NCBI GenBank assembly: GCA_018398585.1
Contig: JAGTTD010000007.1
Span: 11,249,320-11,313,319 of the forward strand
Direction: 5' to 3'
Source: Simmondsia chinensis
Lineage: Eukaryota; Streptophyta; Magnoliopsida; Caryophyllales; Simmondsiaceae
Length of the DNA: 64,000 nt
Every line of letters starts with the position of its first letter. Positions within the stretch are counted from its first letter, which is position 1. The notes beneath the pieces are model-generated. The model was not told the DNA's origin. It saw only the letters and a list, made by a program, of their open reading frames with translations, and made no database searches. Positions 49,301 to 54,739 of this stretch are shown piece by piece. A program made the position numbers and the translations under genes.

Positions 49301-52300
49301 GCATTCCCTCCCGATCGATCGGTGACCACACGGCAGCCCTATATAAAAATAAAACAAGTAATTTGAGACATAACCTAACAAATCTCCACCTTGGCTCAAA
49401 TTACATACATAAAAGAATTACCTCCACCTTCTCCACAAAACCCCCCACACACGGGGTTAACACAACGAAGTACGAAACCTAACCGTGCGAAGCTTGAACT
49501 TCCTGTTAGGTAGAAACTGAGTGAACATATCTGAGAGGTTATCAGCAATGCCAATCTTCTTCTCTGAATTGGCTCTTGACACATCAACTGAAACAGCCAC
49601 CCGCTGCTGAACTGTGTTATTGAACTGAACTCCCTCTGGCTTACTCACCTGACCTGAATCACAAACAACTGATGATATCTTCTGTGGAGATAACAATAAT
49701 GAAGACTCACCAAACGTGACACGTCTCGTCAGGAATTGTTTGAAGAGAAAACCTTTCTGCTTCACATAAAGCCCTTGTTCACATACCAGCAGTCCTCTGG
49801 ACTGACCACACAAAGAGCCCCTTACACAGTGCTCAGACAGACACCTATCACCCGAACGATCCAATCTCAAACGTCCTAAATTTGTGATCTCTGGTTCTAT
49901 CAACAACAAGGATGATGAAGATACTGCAACATATCTAACAAATGTGGAACCGACAAGTTCAGACAACGTACCTGACCTTCTGCCCTTCATAACTGTCAAT
50001 GCACCCTTAAAGACCTTCAAAACTCCACCTTTAGCTGTGTACCTGTACCCTTTAGATTCAAGAGTACCCAAAGAGATGATATTCTTCTTCAAATCAGAAA
50101 CATGACGAACATCGCCCAAAACCCTGATAATGCCATCGAACATCCTAAAACGAATTGTTCCTATACCCAGAACTTTGCATGGATTATCATTACCCATCAA
50201 GGCAACTCCACCTCGAACGGACTCGTATGTGGAAAACCAATCCCGATTGGGACAGACATGATAGGAGCAACCCGAATCCAAAAACCAACTATCTTTCAAG
50301 TTGAACTGAGGTTCAGACACGGACAAAAGAAAATCTTCATTCTCAACACTAGCTGCTATGGATCTCTGGTTAGACTTATTATCTGCTTCTAATTTTCTCT
50401 TAAGCTTGTAACAGTCTTTCTTAATGTGCCCTTTCTTATGACAGTAGTTACAGGTTAGGTCTAGATACCTAGACTTAGACTTGTTTTCACTATAATCATA
50501 CTCGGTTCTCCCTCTCACAAATAAACCACTACCTGAGTTATACACAGAGTCAGATAATTCCCTATCTACTCGTTCTTTACTCAGTAGGTTTCTCTTAACT
50601 TCATCAACAGATATGGTTTGTCTACCCCCATAAATCATGTTTTCGACAAAACCCTTATATGAAGTAGAGAGAGAACATAACAATAACGTTGCATGATCTT
50701 TATCCTTAGGAACATCATCCAATTCTTTCAAATCTTGAATAATTGAATTAAATTCATTGACGTGGTTCTTAAGTGACATACCTTCTGACATACGAAACGT
50801 GAACAACCGGCGCTTAACTGCGAGTTTGTTGGAGACAGACTTGAAACAGAACATATCCTGCAATTTCTCCCACAACTCCTTAGCGGTCTTCACTTCCAGA
50901 ACTTCTATCAAAACGTCATCGGTAAGACACATTTGAATAGCTGTGAGCGCCTTCTCATCCAACTCCTCCCATTGTGCTTCTGTAAGATTCTCTGATTTCT
51001 TCTCTTTCCCATCTAAAGCTTTCTTCAAGCCATTCTGAGTCAAGAGGCCCTTAACGCGAACCTGCCATAAGCTGAAGCTCCCTTGACCACCAAACTTCTC
51101 AATTTCGGATCTAATTACGGACGTCATATTATCAAATCGAAATAAACAGGGCTATGATACCAATTTGTTAGGGGGAACTAAAAGCGGAAGCGTAAAACCT
51201 GGCAACTTGATTCGATTCAAGTAATATAACTCACGCAAAACGAGAAGTAGACAAATATGGAGAAAGAAAGAGCAAAACAAGAACACACAATATTTACGTG
51301 GAAACCCCTCTACAATCGAGAGGGGAGAAAACCACGGGCGGAGATGGAGATTCTTTATTCACTGAACGGAAGAATTACAACGACACTTCCCAAACGAGAT
51401 ATATGGAAGAATTACAATCACTCCCTCTAAACTGTCGTAGCACTCAAATATCTTGGAGGAACTACGAAGTCACCTCTTTTCTGAATTGCGGCTCACACGC
51501 TCTTTGATTGGATACAAATTACGTAAACCCTACGTCCCTATTTATAGAAAATAATTAGGGCCGGGGCAATAGGCTCCCGATCGATCAGGAACACCCGATC
51601 GATCGGTACTCTTAATTTCCAAAAAAACTCCGAATATTTCCTTAAATCAGCCGATCGATCGGCATTCCCTCCCGATCGATCGGTGACCACACGGCAGCCC
51701 CATATAAAAATAAAACATGTAATTTGAGACATAACCTAACACGTAGTGTTGGAAAAAATCACAAAAACATAGCACGGCGGAAAAACCTCTCTTCTCGACT
51801 AGAGGGGAAAAAACCAAGAGTCTAAATGAGTGCCTCATCCATTGTGAAGTTCCTCAATTACAATATCGTACTATAACCCTATATCCTATCTCAACATCTC
51901 TTAACCCACTTCATATCTTTGAAAAGAACAAGTTAAGAACTCTTTCAAAATGCAATTTTGCAAGTTCAAATTACAAATCTTTGATTAAAGCACCTGAGCA
52001 AGAAAAAAAAATTTTTTTTTTCTTGCCCGAACAAACCATATGTTTTATTTCACAAAACTCTCGACGTAAAAAAAGGGGTCGACATATTTTATCTTACTCT
52101 TCCGTACCCGAGTCACCTTAAAATACCTCACCCATCCTCGCATATATCGCTTCTTATCCTCTATTCCTTCCTCTTCTCTAGCAACTCAATCTATTCGAAA
52201 TTCTCAACCCAAATATATTTGGCAATAAAATCTCCAACTTTTTGTTTCTTTCATTTTTTCTTCTCTCCTTTTTCATATATATATATATATATATTACTTT

Positions 52301-53923
52301 TTTCTGATTTTCATCTTTTTCTTTTTTTTTTTCTTTTTTTTTTTCTTTCATTGCTCATTTTTCTTTTTATCTTTTTCTGATTTATTTTTAATATATTAAT
52401 TTTGAGATGGTAAATGCACGATACCTAGGCTTCCACCTAATGACTTAAGCTTTTGAAATTATTGCTTGGTGTCCATGCCTTGTTGATGTTGAGCTGTTGT
52501 CGAATTCCAACAACCCCAATATTGTTGATCACGAATATAATTTAAGTGCAAGACATGAGGTAGATTGATGCATTATCCATGTTTCAAGCCAATAAACATT
52601 TGCCCCAAGGGCATGTTATAGTAAGAAATCGGTAGGTATAGGTTTTCATAATCATCCATTTGCTTAAATTTTTGGAATAACTAGTAATTTGACATGGTGA
52701 CAATACCTTGTTGGTTGAGACGTTGCAAATTCAGATCCCGTACCCTTTGGTGTGCTCTTGGAAAATCATTCCCTTCTTATGTATTCCCGGTTTGCTAGCC
52801 GATTGGATATCAATTTGTTACCTTATAATGGTTCATCAAAAACATTCATACAGGTGGCTCTAAAACTAGTACCAGACAGCACCACATTTATGAGTCTCCT
52901 CGTAGCTAAAGATGAAAGCTTTGACTCCCTTAAAGAAGAAATCCAAGCTTTGCTCTCAGTACTCCTTCCAACTCTCAAAGATATGCACTCCATTCTAGTA
53001 AGTCCGCTCTATATTCTCAGCTGATAAAATTTGACATGACATAACAAAATGATTCTAACATGCATGAGAAATTGGCGGGGGGGAAACCTACATTTTGTTT
53101 GATTTCATGGAAAAATATTTTCCTTATGAAAATGTGTTTCTGCCTAAATATTTACGATTAAAAATATTTATTCCTCAAATTTTTTGTTATTTAATTTAGA
53201 AAATCAGTATAATTATATAAAGTTGTATTAGATTCTCATGTAATCCCTAGGAGATTGTTAAATTATGATGCAAAAAGTTTTCTCCTTAGAGAAAGAAAAT
53301 GACTTCCCTTCTTCTTGAAATAAGATCAATTGTGTCATATAAGAATGTTCCTCTAACTATTTATGCATATAAAGAAATTAGTTTCTGACATAGTTTTAGA
53401 GTCCATTGGACAAATGGGTATCAAGTTTTAATCCCAAGTAAACTTTTTCGGTTGTGACCTTATACAGATTGATTTCAAATGTGTCAAACATGATTTATAT
53501 AATGAAAATACTTTACGTCAAACAAAATGGAACCTAAATTAAAGAAATGGCCTTATAATTATTAGGTTTGATGATAAAAACTATCGCTGTACATAGGCAA
53601 TGAGATGAAATGCATGGTTAGGAATTCCCCTAGCTAATTATGGAATAAAAATGCATGGTTAAATGTGGTTCAACATCACGAGTAAAAGCATGGGTATTCA
53701 TTTATTAGTATTAGATATTGATTCTAAAATTTATAATAGTAGTTTGATACCGTATTTAGTCTCATAGTTTTTCTCTCTTATAAACAGATTTGTCCTATAA
53801 AATTAGGATGTTGTTTTCATTTGTGCGTATTGTTTTCGATAATCAATATTTTTGTTGTCCCTATTGCAATGTTTGTTGCATTTGCAGAGTTCCTATGGGC
53901 TTGACAGGTTAAAGTCTACTTGA
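18422..53923 (+). CDS. GLTP: Glycolipid transfer protein (GLTP) domain gene, spliced, 5' end not found
   Basis: Four exons (18422-18552, 38642-38777, 52854-52997, 53888-53923) join in one frame into 148 codons plus TGA. The product matches the C-terminal two thirds of GLTP-fold proteins, which move glyco- or sphingolipids between membranes in the cytosol. Landmarks are [11 protein letters not shown] (the Trp that stacks on the sugar), KPWHGW (the conserved His), VALKLVPD and the C-terminal YGLDRLKS. The family is usually 200-220 residues, so about 60-70 N-terminal residues are missing, including the Asp and Asn of the DxxxN headgroup motif. The Arg at the start of the first visible exon sits where human Lys55 lies. 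No stop or frameshift is seen in the exons. Introns of 20,089, 14,076 and 890 bp separate them, the first two filled with transposons. Upstream exons may lie left of the window, or the gene may be 5'-truncated. The family call is strong; the exact orthologue is not. Confidence 0.88.
18553..19211 (+). other. GLTP intron sequence, no repeat recognised
   Basis: AT-rich intron between the donor GTACTTACTC and the SINE. No coding or mobile signal is seen. Confidence 0.5.
19230..19400 (-). mobile_element. SINE with (TTG)n tail (Au-like)
   Basis: On the minus strand a short head is followed by GGTTGAGGGTCCTCGGAAAC, a GGCTGC-TACAT block, CAGACCCTGCTT, GGAGGCACTGGG and a (TTG)n tail. A perfect 18-bp duplication TTTATTGTTTATCATATA flanks it (19212-19229 and 19401-19418), so it is a clean retroposed insertion in the GLTP intron. 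The 3' half is shared with the RTE LINE at 8676-9189 and with the 5S-headed SINEs. Confidence 0.88.
20323..20733 (-). repeat. 3' LTR of gypsy B
   Basis: TGTTAAGTTTC ... AATCATAACA. It is very similar to 26039-26450. Confidence 0.92.
20734..20752 (-). promoter_or_regulatory. Polypurine tract of gypsy B
   Basis: Minus-strand TTTCAGGGGGGGAGGGAAT sits directly beside the 3' LTR. Confidence 0.85.
20790..21199 (-). pseudogene. Integrase C-terminus and chromodomain of gypsy B
   Basis: [39 protein letters not shown] and [11 protein letters not shown] are the integrase C-terminal module. VEEVLVQ, a TAG, then [13 protein letters not shown] form a chromodomain core. The TAG stands where chromodomains have Trp (one-base change from TGG). 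Chromodomains direct integration to marked chromatin. Confidence 0.85.
21200..22000 (-). pseudogene. Integrase core of gypsy B
   Basis: [54 protein letters not shown] and [15 protein letters not shown] give the zinc end and D,D(35)E core. Frame changes lie near 21540 and 21800. Confidence 0.87.
22001..22684 (-). pseudogene. RNase H and linker of gypsy B
   Basis: The linker [23 protein letters not shown] closes RNase H, as in other chromoviruses. Upstream codons for the TDAS-like and YFSK-like motifs are split by stops (for example in the LS-KALS region near 22490-22560). Confidence 0.78.
22685..23450 (-). pseudogene. Reverse transcriptase of gypsy B
   Basis: An open frame of 223 codons carries [64 protein letters not shown] (catalytic FFDD), [10 protein letters not shown] and [15 protein letters not shown]. 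The catalytic residues are intact; the fingers region upstream is interrupted by a stop near 23440. Confidence 0.9.
23613..24262 (-). pseudogene. Protease and zinc knuckle of gypsy B
   Basis: [14 protein letters not shown] is the chromovirus-type knuckle. An acidic spacer and [14 protein letters not shown], the aspartic protease site, follow. A stop codon lies three codons before the first Cys, and another break lies near 23850. Confidence 0.85.
24498..25052 (+). mobile_element. 5'-truncated L1-type LINE in gag of gypsy B
   Basis: 555 bp end in about ten A and are flanked by an 11-bp duplication with one mismatch, ATGATTCAGTG (24487-24497) and ATGATTTAGTG (25053-25063). It lies opposite in strand to B and is the innermost layer of the nest. 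Confidence 0.9.
24500..24883 (+). pseudogene. C-terminus of LINE reverse transcriptase protein (zf-RVT region)
   Basis: The frame is open for 127 codons to TAG. It starts [18 protein letters not shown], the Cys/His motif (zf-RVT) at the end of plant L1 ORF2 proteins, and contains [14 protein letters not shown], the usual IWxERN motif. The RT core is absent because of 5' truncation. Confidence 0.87.
26025..26036 (-). promoter_or_regulatory. Primer-binding site of gypsy B
   Basis: GCTCTGATACCA, two bases from the LTR, matching initiator tRNA-Met. Confidence 0.88.
26039..26450 (-). repeat. 5' LTR of gypsy B
   Basis: TGTTAAGTTTC ... AATCATAAAA; the last bases have drifted from the CA terminus seen in the other copy. 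Confidence 0.92.
26561..27900 (-). pseudogene. Integrase of gypsy A
   Basis: Motifs include the zinc-binding region, [14 protein letters not shown] (catalytic Asp), [16 protein letters not shown] (catalytic Glu), [13 protein letters not shown], and the C-terminal [11 protein letters not shown] through [11 protein letters not shown]. It is broken by at least two frame changes (near 27130-27340 and 27500). Confidence 0.85.
27941..29440 (-). pseudogene. rpoC2: Nuclear copy of plastid rpoC2 fragment (NUPT)
   Basis: The minus strand encodes a long stretch of the plastid RNA polymerase beta'' subunit, including [51 protein letters not shown], and [18 protein letters not shown] with [11 protein letters not shown]. 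In plastids this subunit belongs to the PEP polymerase; here it cannot function. A one-base loss near 28800 shifts the frame (EVRQMV then stop). The junctions fall inside RNase H of gypsy A, after TTGCCCAC on the left and before GATGTACTTGAGGG on the right. By comparison with element C about 35 bp of gypsy sequence is missing there. Confidence 0.93.
29441..29890 (-). pseudogene. RNase H of gypsy A, split by plastid DNA
   Basis: [37 protein letters not shown] and [14 protein letters not shown] are intact in order. The frame then enters the plastid insert. The remaining bit of RNase H lies left of 27941. Confidence 0.85.
29891..30640 (-). pseudogene. Reverse transcriptase of gypsy A
   Basis: The nucleotide sequence follows RT of element C closely, including the region for FDDI (near 30080-30100) and [12 protein letters not shown]. 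Stops and frame changes leave no long open frame. Confidence 0.72.
30728..31408 (-). pseudogene. Zinc knuckle and protease of gypsy A
   Basis: One open frame of 226 codons has a CX2CX4HX4C knuckle ([15 protein letters not shown]) near its start and the protease motif [14 protein letters not shown] around residue 105. A protease flap region follows ([16 protein letters not shown]). The DSG triad is intact, but the flanking gag and RT are broken. Confidence 0.82.
31409..32355 (-). pseudogene. Gag of gypsy A
   Basis: Decayed sequence lies between the primer site and the zinc knuckle. Only short open pieces remain; position and order support gag, not motifs. Confidence 0.6.
32356..32366 (-). promoter_or_regulatory. 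Primer-binding site of gypsy A
   Basis: CTCTGATACCA, complementary in minus orientation to initiator tRNA-Met, lies two bases from the LTR. Confidence 0.85.
32369..32732 (-). repeat. 5' LTR of gypsy A
   Basis: 364 bp with termini TGATGCA...TGCATCA. It aligns along its full length with the split left LTR and partly with LTRs at 2374 and 61773. Confidence 0.9.
32858..33452 (-). pseudogene. RNase H of copia F
   Basis: Segments [43 protein letters not shown] and [17 protein letters not shown] are the copia RNase H motifs in order, interrupted by frame changes. Confidence 0.8.
33453..34533 (-). pseudogene. Reverse transcriptase of copia F
   Basis: It includes [36 protein letters not shown] and LKKASYGLK. 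The catalytic motif YVDD is replaced by YIDA (33790-33807 region). A 41-G run lies just before the GCKWVF motif. Confidence 0.82.
34259..34299. repeat. 41-base poly-G tract
   Basis: An uninterrupted run of 41 G (C on the coding strand of F) reads as poly-proline within the RT start of copia F. The true length is uncertain in any assembly. Confidence 0.9.
34534..35476 (-). pseudogene. Integrase of copia F
   Basis: It shows the [12 protein letters not shown] start of the core, [13 protein letters not shown] (catalytic Glu region, normally PxQNGxxER), and [17 protein letters not shown] run of 13 C and 10 A (35087-35109) disrupts the DRGGE-type motif, giving FFFWGGGGG. Confidence 0.8.
35512..35934 (-). 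pseudogene. Protease of copia F
   Basis: The motif reads [12 protein letters not shown], where copia proteases have D-S/T-GA. The Ser/Thr after the catalytic Asp is Leu here. VGNGTLRPI and [20 protein letters not shown] are the expected following motifs. Confidence 0.8.
35935..36912 (-). pseudogene. Gag of copia F
   Basis: The open part at 36232-36645 has the UBN2/Retrotran_gag pattern ([42 protein letters not shown]). The C-terminal part near 36030 has degenerate Cys residues of a zinc knuckle. Stops separate the pieces. Confidence 0.78.
36914..36925 (-). promoter_or_regulatory. Primer-binding site of copia F
   Basis: GCTCTGATACCA is the reverse complement of TGGTATCAGAGC, complementary to the 3' end of initiator tRNA-Met. 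It abuts the LTR without spacer. Confidence 0.85.
36926..37501 (-). repeat. 5' LTR of copia F, holding a LINE tail
   Basis: It begins TAAAAGAGAATAAAC directly beside the primer site and ends CTCTATTA, interrupted by the LINE at 37162-37483. The ends TAAAAGAG and CTCTATTA are near-perfect inverted repeats. Confidence 0.82.
37162..37483 (+). mobile_element. 5'-truncated LINE 3' end in LTR of copia F
   Basis: 322 bp ending in a 10-A tail are flanked by a perfect 16-bp duplication TGAGGATATTCTCTAT (37146-37161 and 37484-37499). Only 3' untranslated sequence is present, so the clade is inferred from the poly-A tail and duplication length. Confidence 0.8.
37507..38259 (+). other. GLTP intron, no repeat recognised
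   Basis: AT-rich intron between copia F and the 5S-headed SINE, with no coding signal. Confidence 0.5.
38278..38397 (+). rRNA. 5S rRNA-like sequence forming the head of a SINE (not a 5S gene)
   Basis: About 120 bp track plant 5S rRNA from end to end, including CACCGGATCCCAT, GAAGTTAAGC (box A), GCGAGAGTAGTACC and GATGGGTGACCT (box C). Several substitutions are present and no T-run terminator follows; the sequence runs into the SINE tail. Confidence 0.85.
38278..38538 (+). mobile_element. SINE with complete 5S rRNA-derived head and (TTG)n tail
   Basis: A full-length 5S rRNA-like head (38278-38397) is followed by GGTTGGGGGTCTTTGGAAA, a GGTAAGGCTGCGTACATCC block, CAGACCC, GAGGCACTAGG and a (TTG)n tail. 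Flanks TATCATGAAATGTGACGT (38260-38277) and TATCACGAAACGTGCCGT (38539-38556) match at 15 of 18 positions, so head and tail moved as one unit. A second copy with the same junction is at 60963-61176. It lies in the GLTP intron about 100 bp upstream of an exon. Confidence 0.9.
38642..38777 (+). CDS. GLTP: GLTP exon
   Basis: The exon follows acceptor ACATACAG, completes the split Arg codon, and encodes 45 residues beginning [11 protein letters not shown] and ending [12 protein letters not shown], then donor GTATTT. It holds the WHGW motif, whose His is a sphingolipid headgroup contact in GLTP structures. It lies only about 100 bp from the 5S-headed SINE upstream and 72 bp before the LTR of gypsy element G. 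Confidence 0.9.
38850..39265 (-). repeat. 3' LTR of gypsy G
   Basis: 416 bp, matches 48216-48603 with scattered changes. The adjacent GATGGGGCAA on the minus strand is the purine tract. Confidence 0.88.
39290..40577 (-). pseudogene. Integrase and chromodomain of gypsy G
   Basis: The core is marked by [16 protein letters not shown] and [14 protein letters not shown]. The C-terminal module has [20 protein letters not shown]. The chromodomain end reads [20 protein letters not shown] with its aromatic residues intact. The zinc end near 40296-40460 has [10 protein letters not shown]. Stops separate the blocks. Confidence 0.88.
40578..41127 (-). pseudogene. RNase H of gypsy G
   Basis: The block [41 protein letters not shown] is open; the later part of RNase H is decayed. 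Confidence 0.8.
41523..41920 (-). repeat. 3' LTR of element H
   Basis: It matches the other LTR almost base for base (for example GAGAGGTAAGATG versus GAGAAGTAAGATG). Confidence 0.92.
41921..41938 (-). promoter_or_regulatory. Polypurine tract of element H
   Basis: Minus-strand TAAGGGGGGGGGGAGTAT next to the LTR, of the same type as in B. Confidence 0.85.
41992..45358 (-). pseudogene. Large unknown protein of element H, broken
   Basis: Starting at an ATG on the minus strand at 45358 ([10 protein letters not shown]), one frame continues to 42926 with only a few stops, the longest clean part being 517 codons (45241-43688). After one frame change near 42900 a second frame runs to 41992. No RT, integrase, RNase H, protease DSG or zinc knuckle is visible. 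A stretch near 44180-44310 ([27 protein letters not shown]) is coiled-coil-like and resembles the Gag N-terminus of B. Later parts have recurring acidic-proline phrases ([22 protein letters not shown]) and Cys-rich globular-looking segments. I do not recognise the family. Confidence 0.7.
45601..45612 (-). promoter_or_regulatory. Primer-binding site of element H
   Basis: Perfect GCTCTGATACCA, two bases from the LTR. Confidence 0.88.
45615..46017 (-). repeat. 5' LTR of element H
   Basis: 403 bp; a small insertion (near 45778) is one of its few differences from the left LTR. Confidence 0.92.
46501..47150 (-). pseudogene. Protease and zinc knuckle of gypsy G
   Basis: The block [20 protein letters not shown] marks the protease end. 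Near 47050-47100 the knuckle reads [19 protein letters not shown], with TAG between the first two Cys, so the element cannot make a full Gag-Pol. Confidence 0.8.
47151..48200 (-). pseudogene. Gag of gypsy G
   Basis: [52 protein letters not shown] and SIEEYEI are the Retrotrans_gag landmarks. N-terminal residues to about 48150 contain a predicted coil ([15 protein letters not shown]). A frame change lies near 47760. Confidence 0.85.
48201..48212 (-). promoter_or_regulatory. Primer-binding site of gypsy G
   Basis: GCTTTGATACCA, one change from the tRNA-iMet site. Confidence 0.75.
48216..48603 (-). repeat. 5' LTR of gypsy G
   Basis: 388 bp, shorter than its partner by small deletions (for example in the AGAGAGAG stretch). 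Confidence 0.88.
48604..48793 (+). other. GLTP intron between G and I
   Basis: A short AT-rich intron segment ending in CGTAG, the target of element I. Confidence 0.5.
48794..49380 (-). repeat. 3' LTR of copia I
   Basis: 587 bp with several copies of the palindromic CGATCGATCGG type at 49205-49322. Confidence 0.92.
49381..49400 (-). promoter_or_regulatory. Polypurine tract of copia I
   Basis: Minus-strand AAGGTGGAGATT adjoins the LTR. Confidence 0.75.
49457..51127 (-). CDS. Gag-protease fusion of copia I, 556 residues, open
   Basis: Residues 1-200 form the copia Gag (start [18 protein letters not shown], then [10 protein letters not shown]). A CX2CX4HX4C knuckle ([14 protein letters not shown]) is near residue 230, and the protease site [12 protein letters not shown] near 280, with DSG intact. 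Residues after about 390 are short in-frame relics. [11 protein letters not shown] matches the segment between integrase and RT, and [18 protein letters not shown] matches the end of RNase H. The frame stayed open across the pol deletions. It could still supply capsid protein; it cannot reverse-transcribe itself. Confidence 0.9.
   Translation of the reverse strand: MTSVIRSEIEKFGGQGSFSLWQVRVKGLLTQNGLKKALDGKEKKSENLTEAQWEELDEKALTAIQMCLTDDVLIEVLEVKTAKELWEKLQDMFCFKSVSNKLAVKRRLFTFRMSEGMSLKNHVNEFNSIIQDLKELDDVPKDKDHATLLLCSLSTSYKGFVENMIYGGRQTISVDEVKRNLLSKERVDRELSDSVYNSGSGLFVRGRTEYDYSENKSKSRYLDLTCNYCHKKGHIKKDCYKLKRKLEADNKSNQRSIAASVENEDFLLSVSEPQFNLKDSWFLDSGCSYHVCPNRDWFSTYESVRGGVALMGNDNPCKVLGIGTIRFRMFDGIIRVLGDVRHVSDLKKNIISLGTLESKGYRYTAKGGVLKVFKGALTVMKGRRSGTLSELVGSTFVRYVAVSSSSLLLIEPEITNLGRLRLDRSGDRCLSEHCVRGSLCGQSRGLLVCEQGLYVKQKGFLFKQFLTRRVTFGESSLLLSPQKISSVVCDSGQVSKPEGVQFNNTVQQRVAVSVDVSRANSEKKIGIADNLSDMFTQFLPNRKFKLRTVRFRTSLC
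51151..51162 (-). promoter_or_regulatory. Primer-binding site of copia I
   Basis: GCTATGATACCA, one change from the tRNA-iMet site. Confidence 0.78.
51166..51741 (-). repeat. 5' LTR of copia I
   Basis: 576 bp; nearly identical to its partner except for a shorter CGATCGATCGG cluster and a few substitutions. Confidence 0.92.
51747..52400. repeat. Old copia-LTR-like sequence and low-complexity DNA
   Basis: TGTTGGAAAAAATCAC, ACCTCTCTTCTCGACTAGAGGGGA and following sequence resemble in layout the LTR of copia I (CCCCTCTACAATCGAGAGGGGA), so a decayed related LTR is likely. At 52270-52375 there is an (AT)n and T-rich tract. No partner LTR was found. Confidence 0.45.
52401..52853 (+). other. GLTP intron, no repeat recognised
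   Basis: Unremarkable intron ending in the acceptor CATACAG. Confidence 0.5.
52854..52997 (+). CDS. GLTP: GLTP exon
   Basis: The exon follows acceptor CATACAG and is exactly 48 codons in phase 0. It begins [12 protein letters not shown] and ends TLKDMHSIL before a consensus donor GTAAGT. It supplies the helix after WHGW in the GLTP fold. There is no internal stop. Confidence 0.9.
52998..53887 (+). other. Last GLTP intron
   Basis: 890 bp, T-rich, with donor GTAAGT and acceptor TTTGCAG. No mobile element is seen, in contrast to the two upstream introns. Confidence 0.75.
53888..53923 (+). CDS. GLTP: GLTP terminal exon
   Basis: Acceptor TTTGCAG is followed by 11 codons, [11 protein letters not shown], and TGA. 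A short C-terminal GLDxLKS peptide is typical of plant GLTPs. Reading frame and phase match the preceding exon. Confidence 0.85.
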   Translation, partial: SSYGLDRLKST

Positions 53924-54120
53924 AAGCAAAGATGTGGAGCAACTCACAAATACGTGTATATATATACAGAAAGAGCTTACTTGTATATAGCTTTCTTTTT
54001 CCTTGGAGGCTATACTTCACGTTTTCTCTAATTTTCCTGTAACATGGGACTATGAATTATACAAATTTTGTTTTTAGAGCACTTCTTGTGTAATATTTCT
54101 GATTTTAATCTAATACTAAA
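53924..54120 (+). other. Probable GLTP 3' untranslated region
   Basis: T-rich sequence follows the stop codon, with no AATAAA but several near-signals (for example AATATT and AATTAT). The 3' end is not defined by sequence alone. Confidence 0.4.
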
Positions 54121-54739
54121 AAGTGGAAAACGTTTTTATGTACACTATTCAAGTAAGTATTTATTATACAAGTCAGTTAGACGCACAACACTTTGCTCAA
54201 TCTCTGAATCTCTCATAAATCAATGACTTCTAAGCACATCGACAACCACTAATGAAGCCCTTTCACTCTGACCTACTAGAACTCAAAATTCAAACCGCCA
54301 GAATAGGCCGATAGCATCCACGCCCATCACACGTGTCACTATGGCAAGTGAATTCTTTACATCAAAAGTTATTTCGCTTGCAACATCAGCTGCCAACTCA
54401 GCTCCCAATGCAACTCCCTGGCACAGTTTTTTTTTCACGTTAACAGTGACCTCATTTGTTGCATCATTGCCTCATCATTTGGCGTGTCATTGCCATGTCA
54501 GTTTCACGTCGCCGGGATTGCCATGTCAACTGTCCACAGCAAAATCTTGTTAGATAATTTCAGTGTGTTGATTCCAACTTTGCCCCATCTTTCCTAATCA
54601 TATTCCTATTTGTAAATTCTGTTGCAACAACAGCCCTCTAAGACATGTTCTTTTGCTAAATTAATAGATCTCATTGACATAAAATTGATAGATTTGCGCT
54701 GCTAAGTGCAAGTACTGTAAGGACAACTAAATATTCAAC
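54121..54739. other. No gene seen downstream of GLTP
   Basis: An open stretch at 54341-54553 is low-complexity (repeated TCATTTGGCG / CCATGTCA phrases) and not recognisable. Confidence 0.35.

Larger units (their letters stand above)
48794..51741 (-). mobile_element. Non-autonomous copia element I carrying only a gag-protease frame
   Basis: LTRs of 587 and 576 bp (TGTTAGGGGG ... CCTAACA), a perfect CGTAG duplication (48789-48793 and 51742-51746), a primer site at 51151-51162 and a purine tract beside the left LTR are all present. The 1.8-kb interior encodes a single uninterrupted 556-residue protein. Most of integrase, RT and RNase H are deleted. The close LTRs and intact frame suggest a young insertion. 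Confidence 0.93.
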
